DNA of 16,986 bases from Bryobacteraceae bacterium (GTDB taxonomy: Bacteria > Acidobacteriota > Terriglobia > Bryobacterales > Bryobacteraceae): NCBI GenBank assembly GCA_030044325.1, contig JASHWA010000398.1, forward strand, positions 1 to 16,986. The letters run 5' to 3'. The position numbers were made by a program, and so were the translations under genes. Below, one piece after another: positions 6,569 through 13,447 of this stretch (position 1 is the first letter of the stretch; the number at the start of each line of letters is the position of its first letter). The notes under the pieces were generated by a model that was not told the origin of the DNA, did not search any database, and worked only from the letters and a program-made list of their open reading frames with translations.

Positions 6569-7228
6569 GTGGAACCGCATCTCCAATTGACCGCGAACAA
6601 ATCCGAAGCGTTGCAAAAGATCCGTAAGCATTGGGTTTCGCGCACCGCTCACGACATCCGCGGGCCCTTGTTCGCCGGCCGCGGCTATGCGCGCCTGCTC
6701 TTGCAGGAGCCCGATGTAACCGCTACGCAGCGCAAATACGCCGCCAACATACTCGAAAACATGAACCGTCTGGCCGAGCTCGTCGGCGCGCTCGGCGATT
6801 TTCCTTCGGAGTCCGCGCTCGATCTCAACCCCGTCGATCTTCGCGACCTCCTGCATCGCGCGCTCGATACAATGCGCGCGCGCGCAACGTTGCACCTCGC
6901 CTGCGTCCCCAACGAACCGGTGTGGACCGTCGCCGATGGTGCGAAAGTATCCACTGCTGTGCACAAATTGCTCACCTCCCTGGTCGATTTTTCCCGGTCG
7001 GACGCCCGCATCGAGGTGCGTGCGTCGCAAGAAGATGACGAGTTCGTGCTCCGGTGCTTCGCCAGTGGCGGCCCCGCCACTCCCCCGGACCAACCCTGCG
7101 ACGCACCCGATATCGATACTGCCAGCCGCATCTTACGCTTGCACGGAGGCACCGCTTCGGCCGGCGTTGCGAGCACCGGCGTCGTGCACGTGACGTTGCG
7201 GCTCCCTCTGATCGAGTCGTTTCGGTAA
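6569..7228 (+). CDS. Small soluble histidine-kinase-like protein with degenerate ATP-binding domain
   Basis: A 219-residue protein without membrane segments or a recognisable sensor domain. Residues 18-75 form a HisKA-like helical hairpin with the H-box SRTAHDIRGPL, phospho-His at 28. The remainder follows HATPase_c layout (LNPVDLRDLLHRALD; ending in LRLHGGTASAG and VHVTLRLPL), but the N box reads HKLLTSLVDFS without its Asn, and the G1 Asp-x-Gly-x-Gly and G2 loop are not recognisable (CFASGGPATPP). Kinase activity is therefore doubtful; a phosphatase, phosphotransfer or partner role for the next gene's regulator is plausible. The GTG start is the first usable one in frame; no strong ribosome site is seen. 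A sigma-54 response regulator starts 24 bases downstream. Confidence 0.75.
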   Translation: MEPHLQLTANKSEALQKIRKHWVSRTAHDIRGPLFAGRGYARLLLQEPDVTATQRKYAANILENMNRLAELVGALGDFPSESALDLNPVDLRDLLHRALDTMRARATLHLACVPNEPVWTVADGAKVSTAVHKLLTSLVDFSRSDARIEVRASQEDDEFVLRCFASGGPATPPDQPCDAPDIDTASRILRLHGGTASAGVASTGVVHVTLRLPLIESFR

Positions 7229-7252
7229 GTGGAATGCACTTAGATAGGCGCA

Positions 7253-8665
7253 ATGCGTCCAGGTACAAATAAGGCATCTGTGTGGGTGGTCGACGACGAC
7301 GATGGCGCGCGCGGCTATCTTGAGGATTTCTTGTCGTCTCGCGGTTACGAAGTGGAAGGAGTCGACTCGGGCGAGCAGGTGATGCGGCGCCTCGCCGCTT
7401 CGCACGCGCCCTCCTTGCTCCTGCTCGATATCCGCATGCCGCACCTCGGCGGGCTCGACGTGCTCGAACAACTGGATCGCGCCGGCCGTAGAATTCCGTC
7501 GATCGTCCTCTCCGGCGTCGATCAGGTTTCTACCGTCGTCAAGGCGATGCGTTACGGCGCATCCGACTACCTGGTGAAACCGTTCGATGAAGCCGAGCTT
7601 GAAAACGCCATCGAAAAAACCCTCGCCGAGCGCGGCGGCGCCGACCCGTGCGATTTCGGCGCTTCGGCCGAAGTCGCTTTCCCCTCTTCCAACCGCCGGA
7701 TGCAGCACATCCGCTCGATCTGCGACCAGGTCGCGCGCACCGACGTTCCCATCCTCATCATGGGAGAGTCCGGCGCCGGCAAAGAAGTGCTCGCTCGCTA
7801 CATTCACTCGCAATCCGAGCGCGGCGAGACTTTCCTGAAGGTGAACTGCGCCGCTCTGCCCATGGATCTTCTCGAAAGCGAGCTGTTCGGCCACGAGCGC
7901 GGCGCTTTCACCGGCGCCATGCGTGAAAAACCCGGGAAATTCGAGCTCGCAGGCCAGGGCACCATCATGCTGGACGAAATCGCCGAAATGCACCCGTTGC
8001 TCCAGGCCAAGCTTTTGCACGTGCTCCAGGACGGCGAGTACGCCCGCCTGGGCGGAACGCGGTCGCTGAGATCGGAAGCGCGCATCATCGCCGCGAGCAA
8101 CAAGCGCCTCGAAAACCTGGTCGCGGCAGGCACGTTTCGCGAGGATCTGTTTTTCCGGCTGAACGTGATCACCATCGACGTTCCCCCGCTGCGCGACCGG
8201 CCCGAAGACCTTCTGCCCCTGATCCACCGCTTCGTCGAGCTGTATCGCGTCAAGTATAAGAGCGCCATCCGCCGCCTTCCCGAAGAGCTGGAGCAGGCCT
8301 ACGCGCGTTACCATTGGCCCGGCAACGTCCGCCAGCTCGAAAACTCCGTCAAGCGCTATCTCATCCTTCCCGATTTGCAGCACGCGCTGGCCGAACTGCA
8401 CAAACCCGCGCCGGCGCGCGAAGCGGCGGCACCGGAGAAATTATCGCTTAAAGAGTTGTCCGCGGTCGCCGCCGAAAAGGCGGAAAAGGAAATCATCCTG
8501 CGCACCCTCGAAGAGGTCAACTGGAACCGCAAACAGGCCGCGCGCCAGTTGAACATCTGCTACAAATCGCTGCTCAACAAGCTGCGCCGCTGGCAATTGG
8601 GCAGCCGCACCGATCCCGACGAGGCTTCTGAACACGCCAGCGTCGCAGGCGCCGGCGAATTCTGA
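7253..8665 (+). CDS. NtrC-family sigma-54-dependent response regulator
   Basis: Complete 470-residue enhancer-binding regulator. The receiver spans 8-125, with VVDDDDGAR, phospho-acceptor Asp59 in LLDIRMPH and Lys109 in YLVKPF. The AAA+ domain spans about 145-375, with Walker A GESGAGKE (171-178), the sigma-54 contact loop GAFTGA (217-222), Walker B GTIMLDE (236-242) and the arginine finger region FREDLFFRL. A Fis-type helix-turn-helix (NWNRKQAARQLNICYKSLLNKL, about 423-444) ends the protein. All motifs needed for ATP-driven open-complex formation are intact, so it should activate sigma-54 promoters when its Asp is phosphorylated. It probably forms a pair with the kinase-like gene 24 bases upstream, though that protein's kinase activity is uncertain. 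No sigma-54 promoter that I trust lies in the window, so the targets may be elsewhere. Confidence 0.93.
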   Translation: MRPGTNKASVWVVDDDDGARGYLEDFLSSRGYEVEGVDSGEQVMRRLAASHAPSLLLLDIRMPHLGGLDVLEQLDRAGRRIPSIVLSGVDQVSTVVKAMRYGASDYLVKPFDEAELENAIEKTLAERGGADPCDFGASAEVAFPSSNRRMQHIRSICDQVARTDVPILIMGESGAGKEVLARYIHSQSERGETFLKVNCAALPMDLLESELFGHERGAFTGAMREKPGKFELAGQGTIMLDEIAEMHPLLQAKLLHVLQDGEYARLGGTRSLRSEARIIAASNKRLENLVAAGTFREDLFFRLNVITIDVPPLRDRPEDLLPLIHRFVELYRVKYKSAIRRLPEELEQAYARYHWPGNVRQLENSVKRYLILPDLQHALAELHKPAPAREAAAPEKLSLKELSAVAAEKAEKEIILRTLEEVNWNRKQAARQLNICYKSLLNKLRRWQLGSRTDPDEASEHASVAGAGEF

Positions 8666-8788
8666 TGGAACGAGCGAGCGCGAACCCCGCGCCGCTAATA
8701 GCCTGGTCCGTTGCGCGCACGCCGCGTCCGCCGCGGCAAGACTGATTGCGCGGTTTTCCAGGGCGATCGCCAGAAAAAATGAGGAACA

Positions 8789-8806
8789 TCCATTCCCTCA
8801 AATGGA
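8789..8806. promoter_or_regulatory. Inverted repeat, possible operator
   Basis: Perfect 6-base arms TCCATT and AATGGA separated by six bases. It lies 169 bases before the NarX-type kinase start. It could be a binding site for a dimeric regulator; there is no T-run after it, so a terminator for the sigma-54 regulator gene is not supported. Confidence 0.25.
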
Positions 8807-8886
8807 ACGCACCCGGCCAGTACCCGGCCGCGCACCTCGCGTATCTTGTTGATCGAAATGCCCTCCCCAGCGGCTTCCGGCGTGCT

Positions 8887-8901
8887 AACTGCGAAGCAGT
8901 T
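8887..8901. promoter_or_regulatory. Inverted repeat AACTGC-GAA-GCAGTT, possible operator
   Basis: Perfect 6-base arms around a 3-base centre, 74 bases before the kinase start. Size and symmetry suit a dimeric helix-turn-helix protein such as the LuxR-type regulator encoded just downstream, which would give autoregulation; this is inference only. Confidence 0.3.
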
Positions 8902-8974
8902 GCACGTTTGAGATTCGTGCGTCTGTCGAGATTCACACGCCGGCCCGCGTTCGGAGCCGGTCGAGGGGAATTGC

Positions 8975-9721
8975 ATGCCACTGACGAGACCAGTTGAAGC
9001 AACCGTGGAGAGCCCTCCGTGGGTGCCGCCTATAGCGCATCGTACGGCCGTCTTACGCCCCAATCAGGTCGAGCTGCCCCGACTCGCCGCCGATCTGCTC
9101 GACGCCCAGGAAGAGGAGCGCCGCCGCGTTTCGCGCGAGCTGCACGACGAGCTCGGCCAGCGTCTGGCCCTGCTCGAAATCCAGATCGAACAGCTCGAGC
9201 GCCAGTTGGGCGCCGATAAAGCCGTTCACTCCGCGCTCGAAACCCTGCGCGGACGCGTCGGCGAGATCGCCGACGACGTCCATCGCATCTGCTGCCGCCT
9301 GCATCCCGCCGTGCTCGAAAACCTGGGACTGCTGGTCGCCGTGCGCTCCTTCTGCGACGAGTACAGCGCCTGGAGCGGAATCGTGGCGCGCTTCACGCAC
9401 TCCGGAGTTCCCTCCAAGCTCCCGCCGCCGGTGTCCCTGTGCATTTATCGCGTCGTGCAGGAAGCGCTGCGCAACGTCGCGCGCCACGCGCACGCCAGCC
9501 GCGCGATGGTGATGATTCGCGCGAGCGACTCCGCAATCCAGGTTATGGTCAAGGATGACGGATGCGGCTTCCACGCGGGCCGCGCCGGCGGCCTCGGCCT
9601 CATTTCGCTCAGCGAGCGCGTCAAGCTCCTGGGCGGAACTTGCTCCATTCGCTCCGCTCCCGATCGCGGCACCTCGATCCGTGCATGGATCCCGATCGCG
9701 AGCGACGCATACACGGAATGA
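8975..9721 (+). CDS. Soluble NarX/DegS-type sensor histidine kinase
   Basis: A 248-residue kinase of the HisKA_3 class without membrane segments or an obvious input domain. A short N-terminal region is followed by the dimerisation helix with EEERRRVSRELHDELGQ (phospho-His57), then the HPAVLENLGLLVAV segment typical of this class. The HATPase_c domain shows the N box (VVQEALRNVARHAHA), G1 (VKDDGCGF) and G2 (GGLGLISLSERV), all intact. ATG 8975 sits six bases after a GAGGGG ribosome site. The LuxR-type regulator begins 19 bases after its stop, so the two form an operon and a cognate pair. Being cytosolic, it should sense an internal signal or another protein. Confidence 0.9.
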   Translation: MPLTRPVEATVESPPWVPPIAHRTAVLRPNQVELPRLAADLLDAQEEERRRVSRELHDELGQRLALLEIQIEQLERQLGADKAVHSALETLRGRVGEIADDVHRICCRLHPAVLENLGLLVAVRSFCDEYSAWSGIVARFTHSGVPSKLPPPVSLCIYRVVQEALRNVARHAHASRAMVMIRASDSAIQVMVKDDGCGFHAGRAGGLGLISLSERVKLLGGTCSIRSAPDRGTSIRAWIPIASDAYTE

Positions 9722-9740
9722 GACACGGATCACCGGACCT

Positions 9741-10379
9741 ATGATGCTCGCGGCGCAGCGCTCCAAACTCAAAATTCTGATCGCCGACGATCACGCCCTG
9801 TTTGCCGAAGGGCTCGCCAAGCTTCTCGAGCGCGACTTCGAGGTGATCGCCATCGTCAACGACGGGGAGCACCTGATTCAAGCCGCCCGCCAGCACCACC
9901 CCGACCTTGTTCTGCTCGACGTCTCCATGCCCGGGCTCACCGGCGTCGAAGCCGCCCGCAAACTCCTCGAAGTGGTCCCCGACTGCAAGCTCATTTGCGT
10001 CACCATGCACTCCAATCCCGAATTCGTCCGCGAGGCGTTTCGCGCCGGCGCCTCCGGATACGTGCTCAAACGCTCCGCCGGAGCCGAGCTCGCCGAAGCC
10101 ATTCGACAGGTGATGAACGGCAATGCCTACGTCAGCCCGCTGCTCACCAAGGACGTTCTCTCCATTCTTCTCCAGCCGAAAACTCCGGTCCTCACCGCCC
10201 GCCAGCGCGAAATCCTGCGCTTCGTCGCCCAGGGACTTTCCGCCAAGGAAATCGCCAGCCGCCTCAATATCTCCGTCAAAACCGCGCATTTCCACAAAAC
10301 CAGCATCATGGAGAAGCTCAAACTGCACACCACCGCCGAGCTGACCCGCTACGCCCTGGAACATGGCATCGCGTCGTAG
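9741..10379 (+). CDS. NarL/FixJ-type response regulator with LuxR helix-turn-helix
   Basis: A 212-residue regulator. The receiver spans 10-125: ILIADDHALF with Asp16/Asp17, phospho-acceptor Asp60 in VLLDVSMPG, Thr88 and Lys110 in YVLKRSAG. The LuxR-type DNA-binding domain spans about 149-211 (LTARQREILRFVAQGLSAKEIASRL, SVKTAHFHKTSIMEKL). The frame is open upstream to 9555, but that part overlaps the kinase gene and has no family similarity; the ATG pair at 9741/9744, 19 bases after the kinase stop, gives the standard family start. It is the partner of the preceding kinase. The recognition helix reads KTAHFHKTSI where many relatives have a K-T-V-x-x-H pattern, an ordinary variant. It converges on the MmcQ gene. 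Confidence 0.92.
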   Translation: MMLAAQRSKLKILIADDHALFAEGLAKLLERDFEVIAIVNDGEHLIQAARQHHPDLVLLDVSMPGLTGVEAARKLLEVVPDCKLICVTMHSNPEFVREAFRAGASGYVLKRSAGAELAEAIRQVMNGNAYVSPLLTKDVLSILLQPKTPVLTARQREILRFVAQGLSAKEIASRLNISVKTAHFHKTSIMEKLKLHTTAELTRYALEHGIAS

Positions 10380-10395
10380 CATTCCAGGCGCTGTT

Positions 10396-10441
10396 AGACT
10401 GGCAGTCTCCGCTTGTTGGTCGCCGGTCCCACCGCGGGACC
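10396..10441. terminator. Two short hairpins in the convergent gap, possible transcription end
   Basis: AGACT-GGC-AGTCT (10396-10408) and GGTCCC-ACCGC-GGGACC (10425-10441) are perfect inverted repeats within the 174-base gap between the converging LuxR-type regulator and MmcQ genes. Neither is followed by a U-run on either strand, so an intrinsic terminator is only weakly supported; RNA-end protection or Rho-dependent ending are alternatives. Confidence 0.3.
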
Positions 10442-10553
10442 CCGCCTGTGTTTCAGCGCGCCGTTTGCGCGAGCTCGATTGTTTCCGGCTCCGGCGATTC
10501 TTGCGGCGGATGCGAGAATTCGAGCGCGGCGACATCGGAGGCGAGCAGCACCA

Positions 10554-10922
10554 CTACCCGTCGCCCGAACAACCGCCGGCCTGACGTTTTTTCGATTTCT
10601 GGCGCGCCGCGACCAACCGATGGCTGCCGCGCGCCAGCTCCGCGATCTCCTCCCAAACCGCATTCTCGCCTACGCGGAGCGAAACCCATCCTTGATGGCC
10701 GCTGTATGGCGTCTTGAAAAACCTGGGGTCTTCGAGAAAAATTCCCTGCTCCTCCAGACCGACCTTGAACGCGATCGCCGGCTCCTCCGGCTTCCCGTGC
10801 AAAACACAAAATGGCTTCTTCTTGATCCGAAACCATTCGTGGCCGAAGTTGTTCGTTTCGACCACCCCGTCGAGCGCCATGCAGATCTTGCGCAGCGTTC
10901 GTGCGATCGCGGCGTGGCTCAC
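10554..10922 (-). CDS. MmcQ/YjbR-family small protein
   Basis: A 122-residue protein matching the MmcQ/YjbR (CyaY-like fold) family: an N-terminal helix (IARTLRKICMALDGV), the strand region EWFRIKKKPFCVLHG, the EDPRFFKTPYSGHQGWVSLRV signature and the closing AELARGSHRLVAARQ helix. These proteins are often called DNA-binding, but their function is not well established. The GTG start overlaps the TGA of the enoyl-CoA hydratase gene as GTGA, so it is translationally coupled as the last gene of the catabolic operon. The last 15 or so residues are basic then glycine-rich and probably disordered. Why it travels with acyl-CoA genes is unknown. Confidence 0.8.
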   Translation of the reverse strand: MSHAAIARTLRKICMALDGVVETNNFGHEWFRIKKKPFCVLHGKPEEPAIAFKVGLEEQGIFLEDPRFFKTPYSGHQGWVSLRVGENAVWEEIAELARGSHRLVAARQKSKKRQAGGCSGDG

Positions 10923-11671
10923 GCTTTCTTGGCGAACCGCTCGATCCCCCTCCGCGCGTCCTCCGTCATCCGCGCCAGCGCGTTCCCGTGCACTCCCGCC
11001 TCCATCGCCGCTTCAAACGCCATCCCGTCCATGTGATACAGCAGATTCTTCCCCAGCGCGACCGCCGAAGCCGACTTCGACGCCAGCGCCGCGACATACT
11101 CCGTCGAACGCGCCTCGAATTCCTCATCCGGATACACCCGATTGATCAGCCCCACCGCGTGCGCCTGCGGCGCCGTGATGATCTCGCCCGTCACGATCAG
11201 CTCCAGCGCGCGCTTTTCGCTGATGGAGCGGCGCAAAATCGCCATCACCATGGCCGGCACGAATCCCAGCTTCACTTCCGGATACCCGAACTGCGCCGAT
11301 TCCGCGGCCAGAATGAGATCGCACGCCGTCGCCAGTCCGCACCCTCCCGCGAGCGCGCGCCCGCGCACCATCGCAACCACCGGCCGCGGATGGTGGCGCA
11401 TCACCAGAAACACCTCCGCCATCGCGCGCGCCGAACCGAGATGGTCTATAACGCCTTCGTTCGCCGTCTGATCCAGCCCCGCCAGATCCGCGCCTGCGCA
11501 GAAATCCGATCCCGCGCCCGAAATCGTCACGACGCGAACCTCCGCGTCGCGAGCCGACCTGCCCAGAGCCGTCTTCAGGGAATCAATGAGTTCCGCGCTG
11601 AGCGCATTGCGCTTCTCCGGACGATTCAGCAAGATCCGCGCGACGCCGTCCTCGGCCGTGTATAAAATCAC
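10919..11671 (-). CDS. Enoyl-CoA hydratase/isomerase (crotonase) family protein
   Basis: A 250-residue crotonase-fold enzyme. It shows the substrate-entry motif NRPEKRNALS, the first oxyanion-hole segment SGAGSDFCAGADL, and the second, GRALAGGCGLATACDLILAA, followed by FGYPEVKLGFVP, where hydratases carry one catalytic Glu (in the PEVKLG segment) and place the other a little before it. Next to an acyl-CoA carboxylase and dehydrogenase it most likely hydrates a glutaconyl-CoA-type product, as LiuC does for 3-methylglutaconyl-CoA or AtuE for isohexenyl-glutaconyl-CoA; which one cannot be decided. GTG start at 11671 overlaps the preceding TGA (GTGA), and its own stop overlaps the MmcQ start, so it lies in a tightly coupled operon. 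Confidence 0.9.
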   Translation of the reverse strand: MILYTAEDGVARILLNRPEKRNALSAELIDSLKTALGRSARDAEVRVVTISGAGSDFCAGADLAGLDQTANEGVIDHLGSARAMAEVFLVMRHHPRPVVAMVRGRALAGGCGLATACDLILAAESAQFGYPEVKLGFVPAMVMAILRRSISEKRALELIVTGEIITAPQAHAVGLINRVYPDEEFEARSTEYVAALASKSASAVALGKNLLYHMDGMAFEAAMEAGVHGNALARMTEDARRGIERFAKKA

Positions 11672-12027
11672 GCGCCGTTCTCCATCTCGATCTCCATTCT
11701 GAGCAGCGCGCTCGAATATGTCTTACCCTGCGGATCGGCCTTGAGCGCCAGCGTCCCTCCACCATCAAGCGCTTCGTGCAGCAGGAAATTGAGCGCGCCC
11801 AGATTCGGCAGCTCGAACCGCTCCACTTCGCCCAGGCACACGCCTTTGAAATGCTCTTTCACCCGCTCCGCGGTCACCTCGCGTACCAGAATCGGATAAT
11901 ACTCGGGCCTGCGCGCGATAATCCCCACGTTCGACGTATCGCCTTTATCCCCGCTGCGCGCATGCGCAATCTCGACTAATTTTCGTTTCGCCATAAAAGT
12001 TTTAAAGAGCCATACATCAACGTTCAT
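11668..12027 (-). CDS. AtuA C-terminal-type (ferredoxin-fold) small protein
   Basis: A 119-residue protein matching the C-terminal part of AtuA proteins, with the hallmark AHARSGDKGDTSNVGIIAR, the middle VKEHFKGVCLGEVERFELPNL segment and LNFLLHEALDGGGTLALKAD. In Pseudomonas AtuA this segment is, to my knowledge, the tail of one long protein; here it is a separate gene. ATG 12027 overlaps the AtuA stop as ATGA; the in-frame ATG at 11994 (MAKRKLVEIAHAR) is the more usual family start and gives 108 residues. The two parts presumably assemble into one enzyme. The biochemical activity of AtuA is not established. The frame is open upstream to 12297, but that is shadow of AtuA. Confidence 0.85.
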   Translation of the reverse strand: MNVDVWLFKTFMAKRKLVEIAHARSGDKGDTSNVGIIARRPEYYPILVREVTAERVKEHFKGVCLGEVERFELPNLGALNFLLHEALDGGGTLALKADPQGKTYSSALLRMEIEMENGA

Positions 12028-13397
12028 TGGCGTTCGTTCACGGCCAATTTCACCTCCGGCACGACCTCGCTTTTGGGAATCAGCGCCGGCCAATACGCCA
12101 CGATCTCCTCCACCTTCGGCCGGCCGCTCCCGAACCCGGTCACCACTGGCGGACCGTTCAGCGCCAGCGGCGCCAGCTCTTTCGTGAATCGCTCCACCGC
12201 CGCGCGATCGTTCGACCGCACGCCCATCCGCATCATCACTTCCGCAAGCTCCGGTGCGACTTCCGCCGACGGCTCCGCCGACGGAATTCCCTGGCACGCG
12301 TTCGCGCCCACGAACTCCGTGCGCATCGCGTCGAACTTCAACCCGATCCGCTCCAGCCGCTCGCGCAAAATCCGGTCCGCCGCCCGGGCTTTCTTATACG
12401 CGTCCGGCCACGCATAAACCAGCCCGCCGATCGCCTTGTATCCCGCCGCATAACTCACCGAGACTTTATAAAATGGCGTCGCCTCGCGCCCACGAATCCC
12501 GCTGAAGCGTACCCGGTCCGGCCCGCACCGCTCCAGATGAATCGACGTGAAATCGGCGACGCAATCCGGCGTAATATACTCGCGCGGATCGCCCATCTCA
12601 TAAAGAAGCTGCTCTTTCACCGACGCGACCGTCACGCGCCCGCCCGTCCCTGCATGTTTGGTGATGCAGAACGTCCCGTCCGGCTCCGCCTCGATAATCG
12701 GATAACCGATATCCGCCATGTTCGGAATCGTCTCCCAATCCACCTGGCAGTTCCCGCCCGTGCACTGCGCCCCGCACTCCACCGTATGCCCTGCGATGGT
12801 CCCCGCCGCGAGCCGGTCCCAATCGTCGCGCTGCCAGTCGAACTCGTGAATCATCGGCGCGAGCGCCAGCCCCGTATCCGTAACGCGCCCCGTGATGACG
12901 ATCTGCGCGCCCCGATCGAGCGCCTCCGCCACCGGAAACGCGCCGAAATAAACGTTCGCGCTCTGCACCCGCTCGCGAATCGCAGAAAGCGGCTCGCCCG
13001 TCTCCATATTTTTCAACTCGACGCCGCGCGCGAGAAAATCGTCGAGCCGCGGCAGAATGTCGTCGCCCGCGACTGTGGCGACCTTGATTTCAATCCCCTG
13101 CTTCCGCGCGATTTCGAGCACCGCATCGCGGCACGCCGCCGGATTCACGCCGCCTGCATTCGCCACCACGCGCACCCCGCGCTCGACCAGATCCGGCAGC
13201 ACCCGCCCGATCATCTCCACGAAATCGCGCGCATACCCGGCTCGCGGATCGCGCGACCGCTGCTTTTGCAAAATCGACATCGTGATTTCCGCCAGATAAT
13301 CCAGCGTCAAATAATCGATCGGCCCGCGCCGCACCTGTTCCACCGGCGCTTCGAGCGAATCACCCCAAAACCCCTGCCCATTAGCAATCCTAATCAT
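12024..13397 (-). CDS. atuA: AtuA-family protein (acyclic terpene utilisation, DUF1446)
   Basis: A 457-residue protein with the AtuA/DUF1446 signature from start (IRIANGQGFWGDS) through VVANAGGVNPAACRDAVLEIA, ALDRGAQIVITGRVTDTGLALAPMI, GHTVECGAQCTGGN and PIIEAEPDGTFCITKHAGTGG to FVGANACQG. In Pseudomonas atuA is required for growth on citronellol and geraniol, but its reaction is not known. The last domain of long AtuA proteins is missing here and encoded by the next gene. A 12-base tandem repeat (12262-12284) doubles the four residues PSAE. The start codon lies 50 bases after the acyl-CoA dehydrogenase stop, the only sizeable gap in this operon, with a poor ribosome site. Confidence 0.9.
   Translation of the reverse strand: MIRIANGQGFWGDSLEAPVEQVRRGPIDYLTLDYLAEITMSILQKQRSRDPRAGYARDFVEMIGRVLPDLVERGVRVVANAGGVNPAACRDAVLEIARKQGIEIKVATVAGDDILPRLDDFLARGVELKNMETGEPLSAIRERVQSANVYFGAFPVAEALDRGAQIVITGRVTDTGLALAPMIHEFDWQRDDWDRLAAGTIAGHTVECGAQCTGGNCQVDWETIPNMADIGYPIIEAEPDGTFCITKHAGTGGRVTVASVKEQLLYEMGDPREYITPDCVADFTSIHLERCGPDRVRFSGIRGREATPFYKVSVSYAAGYKAIGGLVYAWPDAYKKARAADRILRERLERIGLKFDAMRTEFVGANACQGIPSAEPSAEVAPELAEVMMRMGVRSNDRAAVERFTKELAPLALNGPPVVTGFGSGRPKVEEIVAYWPALIPKSEVVPEVKLAVNERQ
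12262..12284. repeat. Two-copy 12-base tandem repeat inside atuA
   Basis: TCCGCCGACGGC occurs twice in tandem (the second copy one base short), coding on the minus strand for PSAEPSAE in the C-terminal half of AtuA. It keeps the reading frame and looks like a simple in-frame slippage duplication in a flexible segment. Confidence 0.6.
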
Positions 13398-13447
13398 GAC
13401 TTTTCAAATCCCGACCCCGAACCACGACCGCAGGGAGCGGCGCGCTG

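Larger units (their letters stand above)
8666..8974. other. 309-base intergenic region with three short palindromes, no convincing gene
   Basis: No open frame here shows a protein family signature or plausible translation start. What can be seen are GGCGATCGCC (8762-8771, perfect palindrome), TCCATT-6-AATGGA (8789-8806) and AACTGC-3-GCAGTT (8887-8901). A GAGGGG ribosome site (8963-8968) precedes the kinase ATG at 8975. This is the likely control region of the NarX/NarL-type pair. I could not assign -35/-10 boxes with confidence. Confidence 0.5.

Noticed and set aside
7133..8401. A 422-residue open frame on the minus strand
   Set aside because: It lies opposite an intact sigma-54 regulator with all motifs present; its composition is typical antisense translation of GC-rich DNA.
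8664..8744. Short open frame overlapping the sigma-54 regulator stop
   Set aside because: About 26 codons, no ribosome site or conserved motif; chance overlap is more likely.
8762..8771. GGCGATCGCC as a HIP1-type iterated element
   Set aside because: I noticed it only here; that class is defined by high genome-wide frequency in cyanobacteria, which one window cannot show.
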